A stretch of 64,000 nucleotides of DNA, from NCBI GenBank assembly GCA_027923505.1, contig BROI01000004.1:620001-684000 (forward strand), in the 5' to 3' direction. Each line of letters opens with the position of its first letter. Positions within the stretch are counted from its first letter, which is position 1. This document shows, piece after piece, positions 33,366 through 43,350 of the stretch. The translations under genes and the position numbers were made by a program. Source of the DNA: Mayamaea pseudoterrestris (taxonomy: Eukaryota > Bacillariophyta > Bacillariophyceae > Sellaphorales > Sellaphoraceae). The notes below the pieces were generated by a model, which was not told the DNA's origin, ran no database searches, and saw nothing but the letters and a program-made list of their open reading frames with translations.

Positions 33366-33906
33366 GATGGTGTTGCTTGTCGTGGCTGCTTGGCTGCTTG
33401 GCTGCGTTCTTGATGCCGCGGTTCTACCAATTTAACAGCGTTCCTTCGAGCAAATCATTCCTGATCACAAGAATGACAATTAGAACAAGTGAGACATTGG
33501 ATTTGAGATATAACATATAACATAAATTGTATTGATGTTTTGCGGTTGCGCCACGGCGCCACGGAGGATGGTGGCGTCCAAGGCTGCATGTGACAACCAT
33601 GGCGCACTTATCGGGAGCATTTCTGATGCGCCGGCGTTAAAACATATAGTACAGATGGATCCGGCTTGCTCTAGTTGCTCTACTTACGCTCATGGTTGTA
33701 AAATAAAGTAAAGACAATGGTTGTCAATGCCTCGCAACTACTTGCAATGACGAGCATGCCTGCATGCAGCGAGGCGTCGCACGCTCAACTTGAGCGCGAT
33801 TGAAAATCCGTGGACGCTCTGCGACATTTCCCTTTCAGTGCCGCTTCTCTTTCTAGGCACGGATCTGACGGACGGTCATCCGCGGCTCACAAGTAGCCGA
33901 TCCACC
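33366..33906. other. Intergenic region between transposase and coatomer beta
   Basis: 541 bp with divergent promoters. It contains a GC-rich patch with GCGCCACGGCGCCACGG (near 33550) and no recognised gene. Confidence 0.5.
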
Positions 33907-36900
33907 ATGGCGCCCACCAACGCCAACGAAAGCTACTGCACCTTTACACTCCCTACCGAGGTGACGGCGGGAGGTCTAGTAAGTCCAGGAAGGAATTAGA
34001 TGGAGATATTGGAACAAGGCCGTCTCGTAGATATGACGATATTCGACGAACTTGAATACTCCCTTTCGTTGGTTATTATGCATTCCATTGCCTACTATAG
34101 AAGGCAAAAGCATTATATATGTTTTTCTTTGCTGACTTGTATTTTCTTCCTCCTGTTACAGCCATCTCAAGCGGAAATAGCGAAGGATCTCGAGTCAAAT
34201 GACGATAGTGTAAGTAAGATTCAACAAGCATCGCTACGGATCGGCAAAAAGGTCAATCGATCCAAAGCATATTGCATAGACCGAGTACATTATACTAATT
34301 CCTTACATATCTTTGAAAATAACAGGTCAAAAAGCACGCTCTAAAGGCCGCCATTATGGCCATGCTGGGCGGCGAGCCCATGCCCCGCATTCTCATGCAG
34401 GTCATTCGCTTCTGCATCAACTCAAACGACAAGCAGCTCAAGAAGCTTACCATGCTCTACTGGGAGGTCGTCCCCAAGTACCAGGAACCAACGAGCGAGG
34501 AAATGCTAGCTGCTGCTTCTGGCGGCCCGGCGGTCAAGCGCAAGATGCTTCCCGAAATGATTCTCGTTTGCAACGCCTTGATGAACGATTTAAATCATCC
34601 CAACGAGTTTGTCCGCGGGTCAATGCTTCGCTTTCTATGCAAGCTCAAGGATGAGGAAGTACTCGGACCACTCATTCCGTCCGTCAAGGCTTGTCTCGAG
34701 CATCGGCACCCCTACGTGCGAAAGAATGCGGCGCTGGCCATTTTCCACGCGCACAAGCTGCACGGTGAAGCACTCATTCCGGATGGGCCCGAAATTATTG
34801 CGCACTTTTTGCAGCAGGAGACGGATGTTGCTTGTCGCAGAAATGCCTTTCTCATGCTGTACAATGAGAATGAGGAACTCGCCATTGATTTCTTGGCCCG
34901 CAACATGGACGATGTTGGCAAATATGGCGACGGGTTTGCCTTGCTGGTGTTGGAATTGACTCGTCGAGTGTGTCGGCGCGATCCGACGCAAAAGTCGCGG
35001 TTTGTTCGAGTCTTGTTTCAAATGCTGTCAAGTTCGTCGCCGGCAGTATCGTACGAGGCGGCTTGGACGTTGGTGTCGCTGTCGTCAGCACCGACGGCTG
35101 TGCGAGCTGCTGCCGTTACCTACATTAACCTTTTGAACGGGCAGAATGACAACAACGTCAAGCTCATTGTTTTGGAACGACTGGAGGCGCTCAAGAAGAA
35201 GAATTACAAGGTCTTGCAAGAGTTGCTCATGGATATTTTGCGTGCTCTTGCGAGTCCTAATCCGGATATCTGCCGCAAGGTTTTGGAGGTTGCCATGGAC
35301 GCTGTCACGTCAAGAAACGTCCAAGAGGTCGTCAATGTTCTGAAGCGCGAAGTTCAAAAGACAATGAATGAAGATAGCGGCAATGATGATAAGGACGCCA
35401 ACTATCGTAACATGGTCATTCGCACAATTCATCAGTGTGCTGTCCGATTTCCAAAAGTCGCCGAGTCGGTGGTTCATACTTTGGCTGACTTTTTGAATTC
35501 GGATTCGGGTATGCAGGTGATTGTTTTCGTCCGAGCTATTGTCGAACAATACCCACATTTGCGCGAACCACTGTTGACAAAGCTGTTAAACTCGTTGGAC
35601 GAGATTACATCGAACCAGGTGTACTGTGTTTGCCTGTGGATCCTTGGAGAGTACACTGAGACAAAAGACATTATTGCTGAGGCATTTGATGCAGTTTTGA
35701 AGCAGACCGGTAAACCAAACTTCTTGATCAAGGATAAGGACAAGGAAAACGGCGACAAGTCAGCTGGATCAGCTGCCCCAAAGATTGTCACAAAAAATGT
35801 CGTTCTGGCGGACGGAACGTACGCTACCCAAAGCATTTACAGCGAGACTAAAACTCAGGTCCATGATTCAACACCCGCGCTGCGAAAGATGCTGATCGGT
35901 GGTGATGTATTTTTGGGTGAAATCCTCGCTTCGACTTTTAGTAAACTTTGTCTAAGAGCTGGTGACATGCCCGACTTTGACGCGATCAAGCTGAAGGATA
36001 TGACGGCGCAATCAGTTTTGACTATGTGCGCGATTATCAAGATGGCCGAAGTTACTGTGTCGGCTCAGAGATCTAGTTTAAGTGATTGCCAAGAGCGCAT
36101 CACAATGTGCATCCGCACTCTCCTTGATCCCAAGGCTCGAAACATTCTCAAACCAACACTACTCAAGTCTGGTAGAGAAACATTTGCTGCCTTCCTCAAG
36201 CTTTTGAAAGATAATGAACTAAAGGACAGCAAGCTAAAGACGGCCGAATCGCAGGGAGAGTACACTACACAAGCGGATGATTTGATCCACTTTCGCCAGC
36301 TGCACTCAATGGCAGTCTCAGCTGGAGATGTTGATCTTGACGATGGCGCTGATTTGGCTCGCGCAACCGGATACGATAGTGCAGACTCTCTTCTGGCAAC
36401 TGAATTGAGCCACGTCTACCAGTTAAGCGGTTTTGCAGACCCAGTATATGCAGAGGCCTTTGTCACGGTCCATGACTATGACATTGTTTTGGAAATTCTT
36501 GTAATTAATCGAACGCCAAACACTCTCGCAGGACTGACAGTGGAACTGGCAACAATGGGTGACATGAAGATAGTTGAACGTCCGCAGTCGCATAACATTG
36601 GGCCGCTTGACCAGATGACAATTCGCGCCTCCATCAAGGTTAGCTCAACGGAAACTGGCCATATTTTCGGTACCATTGTTTACGAAGACACCTCGACGAA
36701 GGAAAAGTGCTACATTAATTTGAACGACATTCACATGGATATCATGGACTACATCCGCCCCGCTAGCTGCACCGACGAGGTCTTCCGATCCATGTGGGCT
36801 GAATTTGAATGGGAAAATAAGGTTGCAATTTCGACCTCCATTACCTCGCTGGTCGAATTCTTGGAGCACATCGTAACCTCGACAAACATGAATTGTTTGA

Positions 36901-37377
36901 CGCCTCACGGAAACGGCGAGCAAGGGAGCTTTTTGGCTGCCAATCTTTACGCGCGAAGGTGAGTCGCATGATGCGTTTAATTGTCCTTGTTGTTCGAATT
37001 CCCAATCTTCGTGTTGGATGCTTGCCGCAAATGCTACGGTCTGCGTCTGTTGTTTTTGGGGAAGATGATTATTTGTCAGGGTTCGCGCCGTCAAGGCGCT
37101 CCATGATGAGGTCGATGCTATTGCAAACACTGAACTTGTACTGCGTGGTTCAGGGTATCCTGTGTCGAGACATGAACTAATTCATTTTTGTTGTTTTCTT
37201 TATAGTGTGTTTGGTGAAGACGCTCTCGTAAATGTGTCCGTCGAGAAGAAGGACGACAACGACGGTAAGCTTGCGGGCTACATTCGCATTCGCTCCAAGA
37301 CCCAAGGTATCGCCTTGAGTCTGGGTGACCGCATCACATCGGTCCAGCGCGGCTTACCAGAGAACAAAAAGTACTAA
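33907..37377 (+). CDS. COPB1: Coatomer subunit beta (COPI beta-COP)
   Basis: Four exons, join(33907..33978, 34162..34209, 34326..36958, 37206..37377), 974 aa, total length a multiple of three. Introns are GTAAGT...TTACAG, GTAAGT...AACAG, and GTGAGT...TTATAG. Beta-COP is part of the F-subcomplex of the COPI coat that buds Golgi-to-ER vesicles and binds ARF1. Seen: HEAT-repeat trunk with [35 protein letters not shown] and [19 protein letters not shown]-terminal appendage with [18 protein letters not shown] and [14 protein letters not shown], ending [18 protein letters not shown]. Exon 2 is only 48 bp and in phase 0. Length matches the family (about 950 aa). Identification is certain. Confidence 0.96.
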
Positions 37378-37555
37378 GCGAGGGCACACGATTGATAGCA
37401 AAAACATATTTAGTAAACGTGTGAGGTTATATAGTGAACATATCGTCTATTGGTGGTGTTCTTTTTCAGACCAAGCGCCTGGCGTATCAATTTACTCAGC
37501 ACCTACCCAACAAAAAGCATTTGCTCAAATCTAACACCAGATAATAGTTACTGTA

Positions 37556-38608
37556 CTATAAATGAAAGGTTCTTCTCGTCGTGTCCATTTCCTTCCTCTT
37601 GTGTATCCATTCATACTCTCCGTGTTTGGTGTCAAAGGTCCCTTCCTGCAACCACCGCAGCTTGAGCGTAAAGCGCGGTCCAAGCTCCTGCAGACGCGCC
37701 TTGACGGGCGGCTTGGCAGGTTCGTCCGACGCGGCCTGTTTGGCGGCAGCAACAGCTTCCTTTTTTAGTTCATTGAAAACGTATCGATGGTGTCGTACAA
37801 ACAAGTAGTCACGCTGGTTGTGAAACGTGATGACTTGTCGGCCCTGCAGTTCCGGATTGTGCGGAAAGATGGATGCCAGCAAACGACCCACCCGATGACC
37901 AAGTCGCGTTTCAAAGCCATGAAAGTTTAGTTCCGGAACATGCGACGTGGACGCGCCGTGGTTGGGAATCTTTTTGGAGGTGAGAATGCTAGACACTTTG
38001 AAAAAGGCAGTAGGACCAGCGAGGCACGTGTCAGCGTGCTTGCGAAGGTGAGATATCGTCAAGCCGTTGCACTGTTTGGCCTTTTCGCTCAAGACAATCA
38101 AGTGCGTAAAGTCTCGGTTGGCAGCAAACTGGCAAATTTCCTTGACGCTATATGATTTGCGAGGGTAAAAGTGCAGTTCGGGTATCAGTTGCTGCAAGTC
38201 GGCAATAAAGTAAAACAAATTCTGCGAGGGACGCGGCCGCGTCGTAATGAGCACCTTTGGAGCTTCTCCGCCAAAGTATGGCGCAAACTCGTCCGTGTCT
38301 TCGTCCTGCGTCACGTCTGGATCGTTGCGCACCATGGTGGCGTCCAAAATGCGCGTATTGTCAATCGTCTTGGGGGCAGCCTTTGGTGGAGCATCCTCTC
38401 CAAGCTCTTCCACTTGCTTGGCTCGTTGCAGACGTTGTTCCGACTTTTGTTTCTGTTTTTGCTGCAAGTACTTTCCGTACATTTCACTCCTCTTGAGCTT
38501 GTTCTTGATGTGACCAGGATTCTGGTGCTGCTTGACTTCCCTTCGTCGCGCCGTGTTGATGGGCTTTTTGCCTTTGAGAGAGGGATCGGCTGCCTTCTTC
38601 TTGACCAT
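37556..38608 (-). CDS. RPF1: Ribosome production factor 1 (Brix domain)
   Basis: 350 aa, single exon, ATG 38608 (MVKKKAADPSLKGKKPIN). RPF1 acts in the nucleolus on pre-60S particles during 27S rRNA processing. Seen: a basic N-terminus with NPGHIKNKLKRSEMYGK, then the Brix domain from PKVLITTRPRPSQNLFYFI (about residue 118) through FTHLIVLSEKAKQCNGL, GPTAFFKVSS and ELNFHGFETRLGHRVGRLL, ending ITFHNQRDYLFVRHHRYVF and LGPRFTLKLRWLQEGTFD. Both the order and the size match the family. It is tail-to-tail with coatomer beta, 178 bp apart. The frame runs on upstream to 38695, but ATG 38608 fits the conserved start. Confidence 0.93.
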   Translation of the reverse strand: MVKKKAADPSLKGKKPINTARRREVKQHQNPGHIKNKLKRSEMYGKYLQQKQKQKSEQRLQRAKQVEELGEDAPPKAAPKTIDNTRILDATMVRNDPDVTQDEDTDEFAPYFGGEAPKVLITTRPRPSQNLFYFIADLQQLIPELHFYPRKSYSVKEICQFAANRDFTHLIVLSEKAKQCNGLTISHLRKHADTCLAGPTAFFKVSSILTSKKIPNHGASTSHVPELNFHGFETRLGHRVGRLLASIFPHNPELQGRQVITFHNQRDYLFVRHHRYVFNELKKEAVAAAKQAASDEPAKPPVKARLQELGPRFTLKLRWLQEGTFDTKHGEYEWIHKRKEMDTTRRTFHL

Positions 38609-39034
38609 GATGCTCTCTTGTTTGTAATATAATTGGTAAAGGCCAACAATGGGGCTTATTCTGGTGTGCAACAAAAGGTGGATCGGCGAACACACTGGAG
38701 TACCGTTTGATCTGTCAATGCCGTTAGCCGAACAAGGGGTATATATATATATAACTCAATGATTTACTAGGTAGTTATCTACAGAGCAGCCTAAGAGGCT
38801 TTATAGTCGCTCCCGCCATCAGTGCAATTGGATCAGCGGGGTCTTCCGGCAACCTACAATACCGGCACAATAGCGTACGTAAGAAGTCAACACCATGCTT
38901 AATAACTAGTGAAACTTAAATGGGACAGTAACAGGGAGGCGGCCACCTACGCAGCTCCACGCACAATAGCACGTTTCCTCCAAGCACCATCAACACTCTC
39001 AATTCCACCAACATACCAAGCACACACGAAATCT
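38609..39034. other. Intergenic region upstream of RPF1
   Basis: 426 bp. A TA microsatellite lies at about 38740-38753. No gene recognised; it carries the RPF1 promoter and the 3' end of ribosomal protein S2. Confidence 0.55.
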
Positions 39035-39844
39035 TTAAATCTGCTTCTTGGACAAAAAGTCGGTATGCTCCTGGTACGGACTCGCCAAAAGCGCCGTCTC
39101 CTTCCACAACTCGGGCGACAAGTATCCGTAGGTGGCGCGGAGCGCGTAGAAAATGGCCTTGATAAAGTTACCCATGGTGCGCGTGTGACCGCAGGCGCTC
39201 GAGTAGCAGTCGTCAATGCCGGCCATGTGCATCAGCTTCTTGCCGGCTGGCGAGGACACCAAGCCGGTACCACGCGGCGCCGGAATGAGGCGGACGCGGA
39301 CGGAGCCGCACTTGCCAGTGACCTTGCATGGAACTGTATGGGGAAGTCCCTGACGACGTCCCCAGAATCCGCGGCGGACCGGAGCCACGTTGAGCTTGGC
39401 GGCGGTAATGGCGCCGCGAATGGCATTGGCGACTTCACTGCTGCACTTGACGCCGAGACCAATGTGTCCGTTGGTGTCGCCAATGGCGACGAAGGCCTTG
39501 AAGCGAGTGCGCTGACCGGCGCTCGACTGCTTCTGCACCGGCATGATCTTCATAACCTCATCAACCAACTTGTCCTTGAGGAAAAAGTCAATGATTTCAG
39601 CCTCCTTGACGGGAAGTGAAAAGAGAAAAATCTCTTCGAGCGAACCAATCTTGCCATCCTTGACCAAGCGGCCGAGCTTGGTGACGGGGACCCAAACATT
39701 TTCCTCGCGGCCGCCGCCACCGGCGCGGGCTCCGGCACCGCCACGGCCCCGGCCGCGGCCACGACCTCCACCGCGGCCGCCGCCGCGACCGAATCCGCCG
39801 CGGCCTTCACCGCGTCCCTGCTCTCCTCGTGCTGCGTCCGACAT
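39035..39844 (-). CDS. RPS2: 40S ribosomal protein S2 (uS5)
   Basis: 269 aa, ATG 39844 ([12 protein letters not shown]). uS5 sits at the mRNA entry channel of the small subunit. The N-terminal 50 residues are an RGG-rich tail, typical of eukaryotic S2. Seen: [36 protein letters not shown] with [44 protein letters not shown] and [14 protein letters not shown]. Length and motifs are standard. High GC and strong codon bias set it apart from its neighbours, as expected of a highly expressed gene. Confidence 0.96.
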   Translation of the reverse strand: MSDAARGEQGRGEGRGGFGRGGGRGGGRGRGRGRGGAGARAGGGGREENVWVPVTKLGRLVKDGKIGSLEEIFLFSLPVKEAEIIDFFLKDKLVDEVMKIMPVQKQSSAGQRTRFKAFVAIGDTNGHIGLGVKCSSEVANAIRGAITAAKLNVAPVRRGFWGRRQGLPHTVPCKVTGKCGSVRVRLIPAPRGTGLVSSPAGKKLMHMAGIDDCYSSACGHTRTMGNFIKAIFYALRATYGYLSPELWKETALLASPYQEHTDFLSKKQI

Positions 39845-40001
39845 GATGTTGTTATGCTGTCGAAAAGTTGTGAGCAAAATTTTTGCGGTTGCAGTGAGCC
39901 TGCCGATAAGTAAGAGCGGTAAGAGGCAAATTCACTCGCGTCGTAGCGGGACTACCATGTGATACCTGTACGACAACGCGGAGCTATGCAGGTAATGTAA
40001 A

Positions 40002-40090
40002 ACACATTCGCGGCGCGGGGAGGTGGTAGGATCAACGGTTTAACATGGAGCAATGGCTGTCGCGCGCTTCGCGCGCACTAACACCCTCAG
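40002..40090 (+). repeat. GC-hairpin repeat, copy 1
   Basis: ACACATTCGCGGCGCGGGG, then AGGTGGTAGGATCAACGG, then a GCGCGC-TTC-GCGCGC hairpin at 40062-40076. Same order as the copies at 40312, 40761 and 41107. Confidence 0.75.
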
Positions 40091-40311
40091 TCAATGTGAA
40101 CGCCCTAGTGAGGATGCAGGTTGCACTGATATTAAATGAATCATGCAAAGCTATGACTTATAGCTGCATGGGTGAAGTGTGCAGATAAAGGCTTTAGCAC
40201 GCTTTGCACGCAAATTAAGTAAGAAAAGAAATACAAAGCCAATTCAACGACATGTACCGTAGTATTGCGTTGTAGTTATATGTTGCTAATGGTATGAGAT
40301 GATGTATGATA

Positions 40312-40450
40312 GCAGAGCGGGGAGGTACGATCAATAGATTAAAAGAAAGCTATGACTTTTTTGCGCGCTTTGCGCGCGCAAACAACCATAGCCTAGTGGA
40401 TTATAATATCCAAGGGGGCAAAGGCTTCTGCGCACTTTGCGCAAGCAAAC
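40312..40450 (+). repeat. GC-hairpin repeat, copy 2 plus a degenerate hairpin
   Basis: AGAGCGGGGAGGTACGATCAA followed about 30 bp later by GCGCGCTTTGCGCGCGC (40362-40380), then a weaker relative TGCGCACTTTGCGCAAGC near 40428-40446. Another weak relative (AGCACGCTTTGCACGC) lies at about 40195-40212. Confidence 0.65.
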
Positions 40451-40653
40451 ATCACCAGTCATTGGAGTCGCAACAGTAAGGTTTGGGGTCATAACAAACC
40501 CAGATGGGATCAATAAAGCTGTGGACACGTTATGGTATAGGTTGTAAAGATGGAATTGCAGACAGGAGAAATTGATAATGGTATACTCTGTACGCTTGAG
40601 ATTGCCATGCAACAACTCAAAGCAAGCTACCGGTAGATAATGTCGCACAGAGA

Positions 40654-40846
40654 TACGGTCATTCAAGGTCATTGTAGACACACGGGTGTGAGAACGTCAT
40701 CATGTCATTGTGGCAGTGCAATTAATCTCGTGGAGCATGTCCGGAGAGATCCTACCACTAACACATTCGCGGGGCGGGGAGGTGGTAGGATCAATGGTTT
40801 CACAACGCTTGCAAAGACTTTTGCGCGCTCCGCGCGCACAAACACT
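40654..40846 (+). repeat. GC-hairpin repeat, copy 3 with upstream module
   Basis: Upstream module: ACGGTCATTCAAGGTCATTG, GTGGCAGTGCAATTAATC, GGAGCATGTCCGGAGAG. Then inverted arms GATCCTACCAC (40748-40758) and GTGGTAGGATC (40782-40792) flank ACACATTCGCGGGGCGGGG, followed by GCGCGCTCCGCGCGC. Confidence 0.75.
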
Positions 40847-41033
40847 GCTAAGTAGTAGATACAGTCAAATTGACACTGGCATTCAAAGCAACCATTTGAT
40901 GGCTTGATGCCAACAATTCTGTCTATATAGAACACAAGGAGAAGCGAGATATACCGGTAGCAGTAAATGAGTGTATAACTCTTTGAGAGCATACTCCTAA
41001 CAGTAAAGTAAGGCAATGCGTTTTGGGATAGCT

Positions 41034-41330
41034 AACACGGTCATTGTGAGGGTCATTGCATGCGCCAAAAGCGAAACGTCATGCAGTCGCAATGGCAGCC
41101 CTTCCAAACACATTCGCGGAGCGGGGAGGTGGTAGGATCAACGCTTTTTAGGAAGCAGTGGCATTCGCGCGCTTCGCGCGCGCAAACATTGCCAAACCTT
41201 AGAGATGTCGCAGAACGACACGGTCATTGTGAGAGTCATTGAGTGCAAACGTCATAGAGTCGTAGTGGCAGCCCTTCCAATTAATGTCGTGAAGCATGTT
41301 CGGATAGATCCTACCACAATAATGGCAAAC
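41034..41330 (+). repeat. GC-hairpin repeat, copy 4 flanked by two upstream-type modules
   Basis: Module CACGGTCATTGTGAGGGTC with TGGCAGCCCTTCCA (41037-41106), then ACACATTCGCGGAGCGGGG, GTGGTAGGATCAACG and hairpin GCGCGCTTCGCGCGCGC (to about 41185). A second module (ACACGGTCATTGTGAGAGTC, TGGCAGCCCTTCCAATTAA, GAAGCATGTTCGGATAG, GATCCTACCAC) runs to about 41322. Confidence 0.75.
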
Positions 41331-41762
41331 ATTATGCGGCGGCAAGTGTGTCTGTAGATGAGACTGGTCCGCTGTTAAGCCTTCTTTTACTTCAGTGTAT
41401 TGCCGCAATCCAGCGCGAAACATCGCATGCACGCATTGGCGTTGCTGCAAATGGCTCGGCTTGCAGTTCGGCACCAATAACTGAAAGCAGCAGTGGGCAA
41501 AATTAACCTGCAATGGTGAGCCAGAGATTGAGTATGACCCGGGAAGGTTGCAACTGTTCATGTATTCGGCGACGGATGGAGTCTTGGATCTGATTAGGAT
41601 GCCCAAACTGACCTAAAAAGTGCGATCGGCCTTGACTACTGTTAACTCGCAGCTCCAAACATCGTCCGTTCGTTGATGTTCGCAACATTATCTTGAATTG
41701 CAAGCAGCAATGGAATTGATTCGCCCAGGTATCGCGATGACATGGCCATTGCAATGGTCAAG

Positions 41763-43139
41763 TTATGAGATTCTCGCAACGACAATGCTAATATCGTCTC
41801 GATATGTACCTCCAGATGAGACGGCCCATTGGCGGACCGCAGAATCTATCAAGCTTTGACCAGCTGATGTCAAGTCTTGCATACCATTGCTAAATATAGC
41901 ACTTCCCACTGCCTTCGCAATAGTATCAACAGACACAAAGTCAACGAGCCCATCGCTCGCTGCCACGCAAAACATGTTGGCTTGTATTGGCACCGACACA
42001 ATGGACGGTTCCGCCGTTAGCAGTTTCGCCTCCTTGCCCTCCTGGTCGCCAAAGCATCGACTCATGGCGAGCGCCGTCGTGACGCCGAAATTGTGCGTGG
42101 GAATGACCACGCGCGAACTGGCACCGTTGGCGCGCTCCAACGCGGATGGTAACAAGACGGAGCCTCCGTGCGACTCGATGCGTGCGCGCTCTTTCGGATC
42201 GCTTGGTTTGTGTTGGACGGCTTGTAGTATAATTTTAGTAGTTAATCCTGCTGGTGTTGACAACAGCGAGTGCTTGTGTTGTGATGGATTGTAGGTTGCA
42301 CAAAAGGCGGTCGAGTCACCCACTGACGCTAGATGGACGTGATGATCATTTTGATACATGATCACAGCCGTCGTTCCTCCTTCCTGCACGTTTGACACTG
42401 CGCCTCGATCAATGTTCAGAAAGGCTTGCTGGAATATAGTGTCAACGTCGTAGTGCCAGCTGCCACCGTGTTCGAATCGATGAAACAATTCAAACGGTAG
42501 CTCCAACATGACTGCTTCACTCGCGTAATGCCCCAGCTCGCCATGTCCGTCAAAGAGTGCCATTAGCTTGTGATTGTTGCTCGTCGAGTGAATGAACATG
42601 CTTCGATCCTGATTGGGCAAGCTTGATGGCGGCTGCTGCGGCAAGTCCCAGTCTAACATGAATCTAGACGCCAACAACGAGCTCTTGTCGCCTGTTTTGG
42701 TCAGCAGCAAAAAGTCGTTGTGATTCGTCACGGGTGGAAAGTGTATGGAACACGAGCTATGCGACGTGATTTCGTTGCTTGTCTCTCCGCCATCATTGAG
42801 GGGTCGTTGTTGACAAGTCGATATATCCGTTTGAAAGCGAAAGGACCCCGTCAAATTCCTTGCCATGAAAAAGCCGTTTTCCAAAACCGCCATGGCCATG
42901 AGACTTGCAATTGATCGCGGCAAGAAGGAATCTGACAGCGAGACTGGTCGAGCAGTCGCTGCTGCTGCAACTGATACATGATGGTTGAGCAAAGTGCTTG
43001 ACGTCGCAGCTCCTTCCTGTCGAATCACCACCAACACCAAACAGCAAGCCAAGGATGTGATTACAACCACCAAGCATTTTAAAATGGAACAACGATGTAA
43101 TGACATGCTAGAGCCTTTGGGCTTGGAGATTCGAGGCAT
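41763..43139 (-). CDS. PP2C-family Ser/Thr phosphatase with N-terminal membrane anchor
   Basis: 458 aa from ATG 43139; ATG 43106 is an alternative, and the frame above is open only to a TTG. PPM/PP2C enzymes are Mn/Mg-dependent phosphatases. Residues 22-39 (CLVVVITSLACCLVLVVI) are a signal anchor. Catalytic motifs seen: ALFDGHGELGHYAS (DGHG 197-200), EGGTTAVIMY, HLASVGDSTAF, then KERARIESHGGSVLLPSALE, ALAMSRCFGDQEGK, FCVAASDGLVDF and YRDDISIVVARIS. All metal-binding Asp positions recognisable by motif are kept. The long linker between anchor and domain is Ser/Ala-rich. The anchor predicts a membrane-bound enzyme; orientation is unknown. Confidence 0.87.
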   Translation of the reverse strand: MPRISKPKGSSMSLHRCSILKCLVVVITSLACCLVLVVIRQEGAATSSTLLNHHVSVAAAATARPVSLSDSFLPRSIASLMAMAVLENGFFMARNLTGSFRFQTDISTCQQRPLNDGGETSNEITSHSSCSIHFPPVTNHNDFLLLTKTGDKSSLLASRFMLDWDLPQQPPSSLPNQDRSMFIHSTSNNHKLMALFDGHGELGHYASEAVMLELPFELFHRFEHGGSWHYDVDTIFQQAFLNIDRGAVSNVQEGGTTAVIMYQNDHHVHLASVGDSTAFCATYNPSQHKHSLLSTPAGLTTKIILQAVQHKPSDPKERARIESHGGSVLLPSALERANGASSRVVIPTHNFGVTTALAMSRCFGDQEGKEAKLLTAEPSIVSVPIQANMFCVAASDGLVDFVSVDTIAKAVGSAIFSNGMQDLTSAGQSLIDSAVRQWAVSSGGTYRDDISIVVARIS

Positions 43140-43350
43140 GATGCAGGCTTGGAAATGGCGTCGAAAGAATGAAACCGCGACGGCGCGCGCAAATTTAAAT
43201 ATGTCGCTGCGGTACTCAAACGTGACGTGAATGACCGCGCGCAAGTGTGACCATGGACGAGCACAAGATTCCTTGGCACGTTGCCGCTCATTGATTCGTC
43301 AACGAAAAGGCGAGGGGTTGCGAGACTCTAGTCATCGCTTGCAGCAGATC
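43140..43350. promoter_or_regulatory. Head-to-head promoter, PP2C / J-domain gene
   Basis: 211 bp between the preferred divergent starts. CGTGACGTGAA (near 43221) is a bZIP-like TGACGT core. No TATA box is clear. Function is inferred from position. Confidence 0.35.

Larger units (their letters stand above)
39845..41762. other. 1.9-kb gene-free region filled by GC-rich hairpin repeats
   Basis: No convincing coding region on either strand. It contains the S2 promoter (right after 39844) and the repeat family described at 40002-41330. From about 41340 to 41762 the sequence is unique, with no feature I can name. Confidence 0.6.

Noticed and set aside
34000-34344. 114-codon open frame before coatomer beta
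   Set aside because: It runs through the first two introns and exon 2 of coatomer beta; the splice sites and protein conservation explain the region.
37556-38632. Several plus-strand open frames opposite RPF1
   Set aside because: Shadow frames of a well-supported Brix-domain gene; no independent features. Similar antisense frames over S2, coatomer beta, subtilisin and others were also discarded.
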